Positions 25,919-33,688 of a DNA stretch of 44,973 nucleotides are shown piece by piece. Positions within the stretch are counted from its first letter, which is position 1. The number at the start of each line of letters is the position of its first letter. The DNA comes from Bacteroidales bacterium UBA5206 (GTDB lineage Bacteria > Bacteroidota > Bacteroidia > Bacteroidales > Tenuifilaceae), in NCBI GenBank assembly GCA_002412705.1, contig DHVO01000165.1:1-44973 (forward strand), given 5' to 3'. The notes under the pieces are model-generated. The model searched no databases. It worked only from the letters and a program-made list of their open reading frames with translations, and had not been told where the DNA came from. Both the position numbers and the translations under genes were made by a program.

Positions 25919-26077
25919 TTGCTTATTTCTCATATATAAAAGTGCAACGATATACTCTAAACAGGTATTGGATATTAATGTTCAGGGTATGGCTTATTTG
26001 CATGCAGTGCCATGTTTTATGGCGATTGACTGCACAACAGTTGTTGTGTGAAGCGAGTAAGGGGTGGGAAATTGGAG

Positions 26078-26440
26078 CTAAGGCTCCAGCTCCTTTACTG
26101 GATCCCAGAATAGGGTATCGAAGTTGATAATCTGGTTGTTGATAATGGTAATGCCCTCGCTCTCCAGCAGTTCGCGCATGGTGTTAGAGCCGGGAAAGTG
26201 GTGTTTTCCAGTTAGCAATCCGTTACGGTTAACCACCCGGTGGGCTGGAATCCACTCGTTAAGAGTATGGCAACCATTTAGTGCCCAGCCTACCATTCTG
26301 GCCGACTGGGCCGAGCCTAAGTATCGGGCAATAGCACCATACGAGGTTACCCTTCCCTTGGGAATAAGCTTGGTAACATCGTAAACCTGCTGAAAAAAGC
26401 CAGGGTTACTCTTCTGATGGGGGCTCTTGGATTGGGTCAA
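26078..26440 (-). CDS. alkyltransferase-like protein (MGMT family without catalytic Cys)
   Basis: 120 aa. The sequence follows the DNA-binding domain of O6-alkylguanine transferases: IPKGRVTSYGAIARYLG, then SARMVGWALNGC, whose Arg48 lies where the nucleotide-flipping arginine is expected. The active-site PCHR is replaced by PAHR (65-68), so it cannot accept an alkyl group. Such ATL proteins bind alkylated guanine and hand it to nucleotide excision repair. The start is a TTG at 26440, inside the last 35 bp of trmB; no ATG is available. The overlap suggests co-translation with trmB. Confidence 0.85.
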   Translation of the reverse strand: MTQSKSPHQKSNPGFFQQVYDVTKLIPKGRVTSYGAIARYLGSAQSARMVGWALNGCHTLNEWIPAHRVVNRNGLLTGKHHFPGSNTMRELLESEGITIINNQIINFDTLFWDPVKELEP

Positions 26441-27110
26441 CTCTATTCAGCTCAAAATTTAGGTAGGTAATGGTTTTGCCTTGCTCCAAAAATTGTTGCT
26501 CGTAAAACGTTTTGATGCTAAGGAACGGATTGGGCAAATTGGAGTTGTACAAGTCGTTTGTGCAGTGGTTTACCTTTAGGCTGTTGTGCTCCAGAACGCT
26601 TTTGGTGTACTCATGAAGTTCCTGGCTATCGGTTTTTAGATGCACTACACCACCTGGTTTAAGGAACTGTTTGTACCTGTTAAGAAATCGCGATGAGGTT
26701 AAGCGCTTTAGCGCCCTTGCCGATTTTAGCTGTGGGTCGGGGAAGGTTATCCAAATCTCGCTTACCTCGCCTGGTTCAAAAAACGAAAGGATATTCTCTA
26801 TTCTATTGCGGATAAATGCCACGTTGCCAAGGTTTTCTTCTACGGCAGTTTTAGCACCACGCCAAAGTCTGGCACCCTTTATATCAAAACCAATGTAGTT
26901 TTTATCTGGATTAACCCTTGCCATGCCAACCGTGTACTCTCCTTTTCCGCAGCCCAGCTCAATTACAATGGGATTCGTGTTTTTAAAGTACTCTGCATGC
27001 CACTTGCCTTTCATGTGGTAGTCTATGCCAAAAACCTCGCTAAATGAGGGTTGAAAAATGTTTCCAAAGGTTTCGTTTTCCGCAAAACGAATAAGTTTAT
27101 TCTTTCCCAC
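26406..27110 (-). CDS. trmB: tRNA (guanine-N7-)-methyltransferase
   Basis: 234 aa. IVIELGCGKGEYTVGMA (SAM-binding motif I), NYIGFDIKGARLWRGA and the family signature WITFPDPQLKSARALKRLT identify TrmB, which methylates G46 in the variable loop of tRNA. HLKTDSQELHEYTKSVL follows as expected. The start is a GTG at 27110, preceded by 72 bp after the gldH stop. The 3' end overlaps the ATL gene by 35 bp. Confidence 0.93.
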   Translation of the reverse strand: MGKNKLIRFAENETFGNIFQPSFSEVFGIDYHMKGKWHAEYFKNTNPIVIELGCGKGEYTVGMARVNPDKNYIGFDIKGARLWRGAKTAVEENLGNVAFIRNRIENILSFFEPGEVSEIWITFPDPQLKSARALKRLTSSRFLNRYKQFLKPGGVVHLKTDSQELHEYTKSVLEHNSLKVNHCTNDLYNSNLPNPFLSIKTFYEQQFLEQGKTITYLNFELNRVDPIQEPPSEE

Positions 27111-27182
27111 CTATTCTACAGATGTTAGTATTAAAAAGTATGATTGTATGGTGCTCTTCTTTAGTGCGCTACCGTTTTCCTG

Positions 27183-27653
27183 TTAATTACTTTGTGCTCT
27201 TTCTATTCTTAGCCCAACGTTAACAATACCAGGAAGACTTTCTACCCGCATGGCCTGTTCAACCTCAAAAGTGTATGTTCCCGAAACGGGAAACTTTACC
27301 ATTCTTTTGTAAGGAATTTGGTTGTCCTTTATTTTTCCAACACCCTTCCCAAGCCATTTACCATAGGAATCGGCAAGGATACACTCTATCGTATCCTTTA
27401 TGGTGGCGCCGTTTGGCGCCGTTGTAGTAACGAAAAGGTACAGGTTGCTGTTTGGGTAATCGGAAGTGTTGCGTAGGTTAATGTACACGTTGTTTGCCGA
27501 AAGTGTATCGGTTATGTTAACCTCGAAACGGGCTACACTTTTCCTGTTCCAAGCCTCGTTATCTGTACTTATGTTCTGGTCGTAAATACCTGTTGAGTCG
27601 CAAGCACTGGCAATAAGTGCTACAAAACAAACTAGTACAATATTTTTAACCAT
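27183..27653 (-). CDS. gldH: gliding-motility lipoprotein GldH
   Basis: 156 aa from the ATG at 27653. This gives a short lipoprotein signal (MVKNIVLVCFVALIASAC, Cys18). The frame is open further (ATGs at 27659 and 27731), but the longer forms put basic coding sequence of ricT before the signal. The mature part has the GldH features: YDQN, VARFEVNITDTL, YINLRNTSDYPNSNLYLFV and a KWLGKGVGKI segment. GldH is needed for gliding and for stability of other Gld components in flavobacteria; non-gliding Bacteroidota also keep it. It overlaps the end of ricT by 8 bp, a gene order I recall as conserved in the phylum. Confidence 0.88.
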   Translation of the reverse strand: MVKNIVLVCFVALIASACDSTGIYDQNISTDNEAWNRKSVARFEVNITDTLSANNVYINLRNTSDYPNSNLYLFVTTTAPNGATIKDTIECILADSYGKWLGKGVGKIKDNQIPYKRMVKFPVSGTYTFEVEQAMRVESLPGIVNVGLRIERAQSN

Positions 27654-28815
27654 TTGCATTTCCTGTGTTATTTCCTGGTCTGCGTTTGGGTTTACGCTTT
27701 TTGTTCTTCTTTTTAACCATTCCCTTCTCATCGAAACGGGTTAGGCTCTCCTCCTCAATAACGTTAGAGAATCCCAGTTCGGAGCGAGTAACCGTTTTTT
27801 CTTTTACCGCTTCAACCAGCTTATCAACTTTTTGTCCGCGTTTGTTAACCTGAAGTATCTCCTTAACCCTATCAACGGGAATCTCTGTAATGTTAAATGC
27901 CGACGAAGGGTCGCTGCTATACCACATAATCCGCTTAAAGATGTCGGTTTTAAGGTGGTAGAAGGTGCCCTCCTTGGTTTCAAGTGGTATGTTGGTTTGA
28001 GGGAAGTCTTTACGGGCATCAACGTAGCAGTCTAGCTCGTAGTTTAGGCAGCACTTAAGCTTGCCGCACTGTCCTGCCAGTTTTTGTGGGTTTAGCGATA
28101 TCTCCTGTGCCCTAGCCGAGTTGGTGGTAACCGAGTTGAAGTTGGTTATCCAGCTTGAGCAGCACAGCTCTCTTCCGCACGATCCTATTCCACCAATGCG
28201 TCCCGCCTCTTGCCTTGCGCCAATTTGGCGCATCTCAATCCTAATTTTAAACTCTTCGGCCAAAATTTTAATCAGCTCGCGGAAGTCAACACGTTCATCG
28301 GCAATATAGTAGAATATGGCCTTTGTTTTATCGCCCTGATACTCCACGTCGCCAATTTTCATGTTGAGGTTAAGGCGCTCCGCAATTTTCCGAGCCTTAA
28401 GCATGGTTTCGTGCTCAAGGTTCATGGAGTCCATCCACTTCTCAATATCAACGGGCTTGGCTTTGCGGTATATCTTTTTAATGTCGGGTTGTTCTGGATC
28501 CAGCCCAACCTTTTTCATTTGACGGGTAACCAGCCAGCCAGTTAGCGATACCACGCCAATGTCGTGACCAGGCGAGGCTTCAACGGCAACAACATCGCCC
28601 TTTTTAAGCGCAAGGTTATTAGCGTTTTTGTAGTATCCTTTGCGAGTGTTCTTAAATTGAACCTCAACTATATCGTAGTTTTGTAGCGTCTTCGGAAGGT
28701 CTCCAATCCAGTCGTAAGCGTTTAGCTTAGAGCAACCATCGTTTTGGCAATGGCTATACTCCGTTGCTTCATTTTCTCTTACTATTACCCCTCGAGAGCA
28801 GCAGCTCCTTTCCAT
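27646..28815 (-). CDS. ricT: PSP1-domain protein, RicT/YaaT family
   Basis: 389 aa from the ATG at 28815; an in-frame TTG at 28848 would overlap the -7 element and is rejected. The PSP1 C-terminal domain is clear, with GDVVAVEASPGHDIGVVSLTG, GGIGSCGRELCCSSWI, SLNPQKLAGQCGKLKCCLNYE and several Cys residues that in RicT help bind Fe-S clusters. In Bacillus it works in the RicA-RicF-RicT complex affecting RNA processing; in Bacteroidota its role is less clear. The C-terminal about 50 residues are Lys/Arg-rich. It lies between holB (188 bp upstream) and gldH (overlapping by 8 bp). Confidence 0.88.
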   Translation of the reverse strand: MERSCCSRGVIVRENEATEYSHCQNDGCSKLNAYDWIGDLPKTLQNYDIVEVQFKNTRKGYYKNANNLALKKGDVVAVEASPGHDIGVVSLTGWLVTRQMKKVGLDPEQPDIKKIYRKAKPVDIEKWMDSMNLEHETMLKARKIAERLNLNMKIGDVEYQGDKTKAIFYYIADERVDFRELIKILAEEFKIRIEMRQIGARQEAGRIGGIGSCGRELCCSSWITNFNSVTTNSARAQEISLNPQKLAGQCGKLKCCLNYELDCYVDARKDFPQTNIPLETKEGTFYHLKTDIFKRIMWYSSDPSSAFNITEIPVDRVKEILQVNKRGQKVDKLVEAVKEKTVTRSELGFSNVIEEESLTRFDEKGMVKKKNKKRKPKRRPGNNTGNANG

Positions 28816-28845
28816 AGTGTTATGTGGTAAGTGTTTGCAAGTTTG

Positions 28846-28853
28846 CAAATTTA
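28846..28853 (-). promoter_or_regulatory. candidate -7 element of ricT-gldH
   Basis: The minus strand reads TAAATTTG (TAnnTTTG), 31 bp before the ricT ATG at 28815. It decides against the longer TTG start. Confidence 0.5.
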
Positions 28854-29003
28854 GTTAAAATGATTTGATTGTAGGTTACAACGCCTTCATTTTAGAAAAA
28901 CGTATTGCTACAGCATGAGCAATAGGTGTTTGGCTTTTCATTGTTTGGCTACAGCCATACACTTTTAGCCTGCAACCATGCCTTTTTGCTCATTTGTTTC
29001 CTC

Positions 29004-30155
29004 CTAAGGTAACGTTTTTATGGGAAACATAACCTTGAGAAGCTTTAGTACAGTATCGGTAAAGATAATTTGGCCATTTCCATTGCGAGCAATGTCGCCT
29101 ATAGCCGTGTTAAGCAGCTGGTAAACTTGCATGGCTCTATCGGGTGGCATTTGAGGCGAGAATCGTTCGCCAAACTGCAGCTCATCGCCAGCAAGATAGG
29201 CTATATCGTCCATTTTGGAGTTTAAAACCATGCTCTCGCGGGTTAGCCTTAGCGCTTCTGTTAGCAGTTCCTTTTGCCGTTCCCTATTAAGCGCAGCGGC
29301 TTTTTCGGCCCACTCAAGAGCCCCTGGTACATCCCGTAGAAAGCAAAGCCGCATCAAATCTCTAAACATCAGGAAGTAGATGTTGTCCGAGTCGCCCTCG
29401 GCTAGTTTTTGAGCTACGGCAAAGTTGCCGTTGGCCACTCTGCTGTATTCGTGGGCCTTGGCAGGATTTAGCTGGAAGCGCTCAATTAGCGCCGACGAGA
29501 TGCTTTCGCGGGTTAGCGGGGCAAAACGTATAAGCTGGCAACGGCTTAGAATGGTTTTGATTACCAGGTTTGGATCCTCGCTAACCAGAATAAACAGCGT
29601 GTTTAAAGGGGGTTCCTCTATTAGCTTAAGCAAACGGTTGGATGCGTTTACGTTCATCCGTTCGGGCAGCCATATTATCATGGTCTTGTACTCGGATTCA
29701 AAGCTCTTTAGGCTGATTTTTTTTATCACCTCGGAGCTTTCGCTTACGCTTATTATGCCCTGCTTGTTATCAAGTCCAATGGCCTCGTACCACTCGGCCT
29801 CAGTAAAGTAGGGGTTCTCTAGTAAGCATTCACGCCATTTGCTTAAGTGGTCGCCGCTAGATTTTGAAACCTTATCGTCGGCCGACTCCTTTTTCGACTC
29901 GTTTACCGGGAATGCAAAGTGTAAATCGGGATGAATTATTTTGGAGTACTTCTTACAAGAAGGACAAGTTCCGCAAGAGTCGTTCTCTGTAGGGTTTTGG
30001 CAGCAAACCAGCTGGGCAAAGGCTATGGCCATGGCTAGCTTTCCGGTGCCCGATGGCCCAGTAAATATCATGGCGTGGGGAATTCGCTTCTCGGTGTATG
30101 CCTTTAGTAAGCGCTTTTTAACCTCTGGTTGTCCTACTATATCTTTAAACTGCAT
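29004..30155 (-). CDS. holB: DNA polymerase III clamp-loader subunit delta'
   Basis: 383 aa. AAA+ domain start IVGQPEVKKRLLKAY and GPSGTGKLAMA, a P-loop with Leu in place of Thr/Ser, as is usual in the non-hydrolysing delta' subunit. A four-Cys zinc module follows (CCQNPTENDSCGTCPSC), then LLKLIEEPPLNTLFIL and the sensor-1-like TILSRCQLIRF. It is part of the complex that loads the sliding clamp. Its start faces pgk across a 164-bp divergent region with a -7 element for each gene. Confidence 0.92.
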   Translation of the reverse strand: MQFKDIVGQPEVKKRLLKAYTEKRIPHAMIFTGPSGTGKLAMAIAFAQLVCCQNPTENDSCGTCPSCKKYSKIIHPDLHFAFPVNESKKESADDKVSKSSGDHLSKWRECLLENPYFTEAEWYEAIGLDNKQGIISVSESSEVIKKISLKSFESEYKTMIIWLPERMNVNASNRLLKLIEEPPLNTLFILVSEDPNLVIKTILSRCQLIRFAPLTRESISSALIERFQLNPAKAHEYSRVANGNFAVAQKLAEGDSDNIYFLMFRDLMRLCFLRDVPGALEWAEKAAALNRERQKELLTEALRLTRESMVLNSKMDDIAYLAGDELQFGERFSPQMPPDRAMQVYQLLNTAIGDIARNGNGQIIFTDTVLKLLKVMFPIKTLP

Positions 30156-30180
30156 TGGTGTCGTATTTTTTGCTAATGAG

Positions 30181-30188
30181 CAAAGGTA
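30181..30188 (-). promoter_or_regulatory. candidate -7 element of holB
   Basis: The minus strand reads TACCTTTG (TAnnTTTG), 26 bp before the holB ATG. Confidence 0.5.
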
Positions 30189-30282
30189 TAAAAAAGGAAA
30201 TAATTACCCGTGTTTTACTGTTAGCGCTCAAACGTTTGCGGCGATTTTCGCTTATAATACAGGCACTAATCGCATATTTTCA

Positions 30283-30290
30283 TACTTTTG
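30283..30290 (+). promoter_or_regulatory. candidate -7 element of pgk
   Basis: TACTTTTG (TAnnTTTG), 30 bp before the pgk ATG. No well-spaced TTG is visible. Confidence 0.5.
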
Positions 30291-30319
30291 TTTGGAACTA
30301 ATTTTAATACATACTAGCC

Positions 30320-31510
30320 ATGATAAATTTTGACAATTACAGCTTTGCTGGGAAAAAGGCTATCATTAGAGTGGATTTTAACGTGCCACTAAACAGCGAT
30401 TTTAAGGTTACAGACGATACCCGCATTGTTGGTGCGGCTCCAACAATAAAAAAGATTATTAGCGATGGTGGTTCTGCCATTCTAATGTCTCACCTTGGTC
30501 GCCCAAAGGGTGGCCCAGAGGATAAGTATTCACTTCGCCACATTGTTGACCATCTATCAAAGGTTCTAGGACAGGAGGTTCTTTTTGCTACCGATTGCAT
30601 AGGTGCCCCAGCTAAGGAGATGGCTGCAGCCCTTAAGCCAGGACAAATTCTTCTACTTGAGAATCTTCGTTTTTACAAGGAGGAGGAAAAAGGCGACGAG
30701 GCTTTTGCTAAGGAGCTTGCCTCTTTGGCCGATGTTTACGTTAACGATGCCTTTGGTACTGCGCACAGAGCACATGCATCAACAACAATAATTGCCAAGT
30801 TCTTTGAGGGCAAGAGCATGTTTGGATACCTTATAGACGGAGAGCTAAAGGCTATGGATAAGGTTCTTCACTCTACCGATAAGCCAGTAACCGCAGTAAT
30901 GGGTGGGGCAAAGGTTTCCGATAAGATCCTGATTATTGAGAACCTGCTAAGCCGCGTAAACAACCTAATTATTGGTGGCGGTATGACTTACACCTTCATT
31001 AAGGCTCAAGGTGGAAGCATTGGTAAGTCTATTTGCGAAGAGGATAAGCTAGACCTTGCTCTTGATATTCTTGCAAAGGCAAAGGCAAAAGGTGTGAACG
31101 TTTACTTGCCTGTTGATGCTGTTAATGCCGATGCTTTTGATGCTAACGCCAACACCCAAATTAGCGAGGCAAACCAAACACCCGATGGTTGGATGGGTCT
31201 AGATGTTGGCCCCAAAACCGTTGAGATTTTCTCCAAGGTTATTGAGGAGTCTAAAATTATACTTTGGAATGGCCCAATGGGTGTTTTTGAGATGGATAAG
31301 TTTGCAAAGGGTACAACCGAGGTTGCACTAGCAGTTGCTCGTGCTACAGAGAAGGGTGCGTTTAGCTTAGTTGGCGGTGGCGATTCTGTTGCAGCAGTAA
31401 ATAAGAATAAGCTATCCAATAAAATATCGTACGTATCAACTGGCGGTGGCGCCATGCTTGAGTACATGGAGGGGAAAGAGCTTCCAGGTATTAAAGCAAT
31501 ACGTGGATAG
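30320..31510 (+). CDS. pgk: phosphoglycerate kinase
   Basis: 396 aa, full length for bacterial PGK. RVDFNVPLN, SHLGRPKG, DAFGTAHRAHAS, GGAKVSDKI, WNGPMGVFE and the nucleotide-binding GGGDSVAAV are all present. It transfers a phosphate between 1,3-bisphosphoglycerate and ADP in glycolysis and gluconeogenesis. Single-gene unit: own -7 element upstream and a strong terminator downstream. The integrated element lies immediately beyond this terminator. Confidence 0.97.
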   Translation: MINFDNYSFAGKKAIIRVDFNVPLNSDFKVTDDTRIVGAAPTIKKIISDGGSAILMSHLGRPKGGPEDKYSLRHIVDHLSKVLGQEVLFATDCIGAPAKEMAAALKPGQILLLENLRFYKEEEKGDEAFAKELASLADVYVNDAFGTAHRAHASTTIIAKFFEGKSMFGYLIDGELKAMDKVLHSTDKPVTAVMGGAKVSDKILIIENLLSRVNNLIIGGGMTYTFIKAQGGSIGKSICEEDKLDLALDILAKAKAKGVNVYLPVDAVNADAFDANANTQISEANQTPDGWMGLDVGPKTVEIFSKVIEESKIILWNGPMGVFEMDKFAKGTTEVALAVARATEKGAFSLVGGGDSVAAVNKNKLSNKISYVSTGGGAMLEYMEGKELPGIKAIRG

Positions 31511-31530
31511 ATAAGATTTCTCATAAAGAA

Positions 31531-31564
31531 AGCCGCAGCAAGAGTTTTGCTGCGGCTTTTTTAT
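31531..31564 (+). terminator. intrinsic terminator of pgk
   Basis: AGCCGCAGCAA (31531-31541) and TTGCTGCGGCT (31547-31557) form a perfect 11-bp stem followed by a T tract. Confidence 0.92.
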
Positions 31565-31581
31565 TTCACCTCAAAATGGTA

Positions 31582-31615
31582 CAAAATAAAAAAGCCTTGG
31601 AAAATCCAAGGCTTT
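31582..31615 (-). terminator. displaced native terminator of the initiator tRNA
   Basis: AAAGCCTTGGA (31591-31601) and TCCAAGGCTTT (31605-31615) form an 11-bp stem; on the minus strand a T-rich tail follows. It directly abuts the left 18-bp core, exactly as the element's own terminator abuts the tRNA at the right end. Before integration it would have followed the tRNA-fMet gene. Confidence 0.75.
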
Positions 31616-31630
31616 GTAGTAGCGGGGACA
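31613..31630 (+). repeat. left attachment core (tRNA 3'-end remnant)
   Basis: TTTGTAGTAGCGGGGACA, identical to 42154-42171. It contains the last 11 nt of the tRNA (complement) without the rest of the gene. Confidence 0.88.
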
Positions 31631-31745
31631 AAAAAACGGACAGAAAATAAATGAAAGCAAAAGCAATTAAAATCCTGTAAATCAATATTGTAAATGTAGT
31701 ATTTTTTCCTTTTTTTATTCTTTCTTTCATACCATTATCTTATTA

Positions 31746-31764
31746 TTGTAACTATACTGTAACT
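31746..31764 (+). repeat. end-specific 19-bp motif, left copy
   Basis: TTGTAACTATACTGTAACT. It matches the right-end copy at 42092-42110 at all positions except a 3-nt centre, same orientation, and contains two TGTAAC units 11 bp apart. Candidate arm-type integrase or excisionase site. Confidence 0.6.
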
Positions 31765-31871
31765 CATCATTCGATTGAATGTCACAGAAGGAAGTCCTAT
31801 CGGAGACCTAATTTGCGTGTTTAAATCTTAACAGAACCTACTTCTCTTACTGGTTATCATTTAACATCTTG

Positions 31872-31894
31872 TCTGTAATGACCTGTATTACAGA
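31872..31894. repeat. inverted repeat upstream of int
   Basis: TCTGTAAT (31872-31879) and ATTACAGA (31887-31894), 8-bp perfect arms with a 7-nt spacer, about 75 bp before the integrase start. The half-site resembles the TGTAA units of the end motifs. Candidate operator or accessory recombination site. Confidence 0.45.
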
Positions 31895-31967
31895 TGATTT
31901 GATGTTGTCTTATTTTTCTGATCTTCAATCGTATATCATTGATGTTAACTTTTAAAAAGATTGCATT

Positions 31968-33116
31968 ATGAAAGAAATGTACAAGAAAAAGACTGTAATG
32001 ACTTTTACACAAGGAAGACAGTTTAAGGTGAAACTGCGAGGAAAAATGCAGGCGAATGGTTACTGGTCATTGTATCTAGAATACTACTTGGGGGTAAAGA
32101 AAATGGATGATGGTAGTTCTTGCCCTCAAAGACGGTTTGAATTTCTCGATATACACATTAAGGACAAGCCAACAAATCCGAATGAACGAAAAGAAAAGAA
32201 TGACATGCTTGCGTTGGCAATGGAAATTAGAGAGAATAGGCAAAAAGAAATTCAATACGGCCAAGAAGGGATTATTAACCCTAAGCGGAGGCAAGTTAAC
32301 TTCATTGACTATTTCCAGCAATTTCATGATAACTATCAAAATAAGGACATTAGAATTGTTCGGTATTGTCTAAAGTACTTCAAGCAGTTTGTTGGAGAAA
32401 GTTACATTGCTCCACATGAAATTACTGAAGATTTCTTGCGACGGTTTAAAGTGTATTTAGATGAACACTTAAACGGAGAGACGCCACATAACTACTTTAC
32501 AAAAATGAAGAAAGTTGTTAAGCAGGCATACAACGATAAAATCTTGATTAGTAACACAGGGGAGAATATTCCGAACACAAGAAACGAGGGATTAAAAAAG
32601 GATATTCTGAGTTTAGAAGAAATACAGAGACTAGCACTTGCCGAGTGTGGTAATGAAGAGATTAAAAGAGCGTTTTTATTTTCTCTTAACACAGGTCTCC
32701 GGTTTTGTGATATTAAAGAGCTTAGGTGGCAAAATGTATATGACGACAGAGTGGTGATAAAAAGCCAGAAGAAAACGGGAAAACCAGTTTATATAGACTT
32801 GAATCAGAATGCTAAGAAAATTCTTGAAGTACCTAATGGAGAGTATGATGAATTTGTATTTCAACTTCCTTCACTCACAGGTTGCTTGAAAACCTTAAAG
32901 TCTTGGACAAGAAATGCTGGCATTAAAAAGAATATTACTTGGCACAGTGCAAGGCATTCAATTGCAGTAAATATGTTGACGTTGGGGACGGACATAAAAA
33001 CTGTGAGTGGAATTCTTGGTCATGCTGGTTTAAAGCATACAGAGAAGTACACTCGTATTGTTGATGAGTTGAAGAAAAAAGCAGTTAACTCACTACCTAA
33101 CATTAAAATATCATGA
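31968..33116 (+). CDS. tyrosine recombinase (integrase)
   Basis: 382 aa. An N-terminal arm-binding-like region with the GRxFKVKLRGK start is followed by a SAM-like core-binding domain (about residues 105-200). The catalytic domain has Arg245 (TGLRFCDI), a Lys in SQKKTGK, His326 and Arg329 (HSARH), His352 (LGHAGL) and the nucleophile Tyr361 (TEKYTRI), so it looks active. It resembles Bacteroidota mobile-element integrases. It should cut and join at the 18-bp core in the tRNA 3' end. Its last 4 bp overlap the next gene (ATGA), forming an int-xis-rep operon. Confidence 0.95.
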   Translation: MKEMYKKKTVMTFTQGRQFKVKLRGKMQANGYWSLYLEYYLGVKKMDDGSSCPQRRFEFLDIHIKDKPTNPNERKEKNDMLALAMEIRENRQKEIQYGQEGIINPKRRQVNFIDYFQQFHDNYQNKDIRIVRYCLKYFKQFVGESYIAPHEITEDFLRRFKVYLDEHLNGETPHNYFTKMKKVVKQAYNDKILISNTGENIPNTRNEGLKKDILSLEEIQRLALAECGNEEIKRAFLFSLNTGLRFCDIKELRWQNVYDDRVVIKSQKKTGKPVYIDLNQNAKKILEVPNGEYDEFVFQLPSLTGCLKTLKSWTRNAGIKKNITWHSARHSIAVNMLTLGTDIKTVSGILGHAGLKHTEKYTRIVDELKKKAVNSLPNIKIS

Positions 33117-33688
33117 TAAATAATGCATTTGGATTAAACGCGCCTCCGCTTGATGAATTTATAAGAGTGGTACTACCAAGGCATCGTGACTTCTTTCTTA
33201 AAGAGAATGAAAGTGCAAGTGAACTCGATTTTTTGGAATCCCTGTATGAAATATACAGTGTAGATCTTAGTGACTATGTTAGAATTAATGGTAAAGATTG
33301 CTTTGATGATGAGGTATATAGGAATAGGCGGATTATTGAATATCTGCGCCAGCAGATAGAGGAACTCACCAATAATCGGTTGGGAGTAAACTGTAAGAAG
33401 CCAGTTAAACAGTTTAATAATCCACTGAATGTTGATTTGAATAAGGCGGTTTTAACACTAGAAGAGGCAGCTGCTTTTGTTGGATTGTCTAAATCAACTT
33501 TATATAAACTGACTTCTCGTGGAGCCATTGAGTTCTCAAAACCTAATGGTAAAACCATTTACATAAGAAAGGCATACCTAGAAGAATGGATGATGTCAAG
33601 TAAGCCAAATAACAGGGTAGAAATAGAGCGTAAAGCATTAGCGCATTGTGTGTTGAAAAACAAAAGAGGAGGAAACAATGGAAAGTAA
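33113..33688 (+). CDS. HTH protein, excisionase (MerR/AlpA-like) type
   Basis: 191 aa. Residues about 114-160 form a winged-helix excisionase domain: LTLEEAAAFVGLSKSTLYKL, then YIRKAYLEEWM. The N-terminal 110 residues are acidic and of unknown fold. It starts inside the integrase stop codon (ATGA overlap) and its end overlaps the ATPase gene by 11 bp, which ties it to integration, excision and replication control. It could be the excisionase or a transcription activator; the sequence does not separate these. Longer than simple Xis proteins. Confidence 0.78.
   Translation: MINNAFGLNAPPLDEFIRVVLPRHRDFFLKENESASELDFLESLYEIYSVDLSDYVRINGKDCFDDEVYRNRRIIEYLRQQIEELTNNRLGVNCKKPVKQFNNPLNVDLNKAVLTLEEAAAFVGLSKSTLYKLTSRGAIEFSKPNGKTIYIRKAYLEEWMMSSKPNNRVEIERKALAHCVLKNKRGGNNGK
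33667..33672 (+). promoter_or_regulatory. strong Shine-Dalgarno of the rep-like ATPase
   Basis: AGGAGG, 5 nt before the ATG at 33678. Unusual in this window, where most starts lack such a motif; it fixes the start despite the overlap with the preceding gene. Confidence 0.65.

Larger units (their letters stand above)
31631..31967. other. left-end non-coding region of the element
   Basis: No gene. It holds a cluster of TGTAA motifs: CTGTAA (31675-31680), TTGTAA (31688-31693), the 19-bp motif at 31746-31764, and CTGTAAT/ATTACAG as an inverted repeat at 31873-31893. Likely the region where integrase, excisionase or the regulator binds, upstream of the int gene. Confidence 0.55.

Noticed and set aside
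26033..26048. CACAACA/TGTTGTG palindrome between mrp and the ATL gene
   Set aside because: Short, no T tract and not near a start; function cannot be supported.
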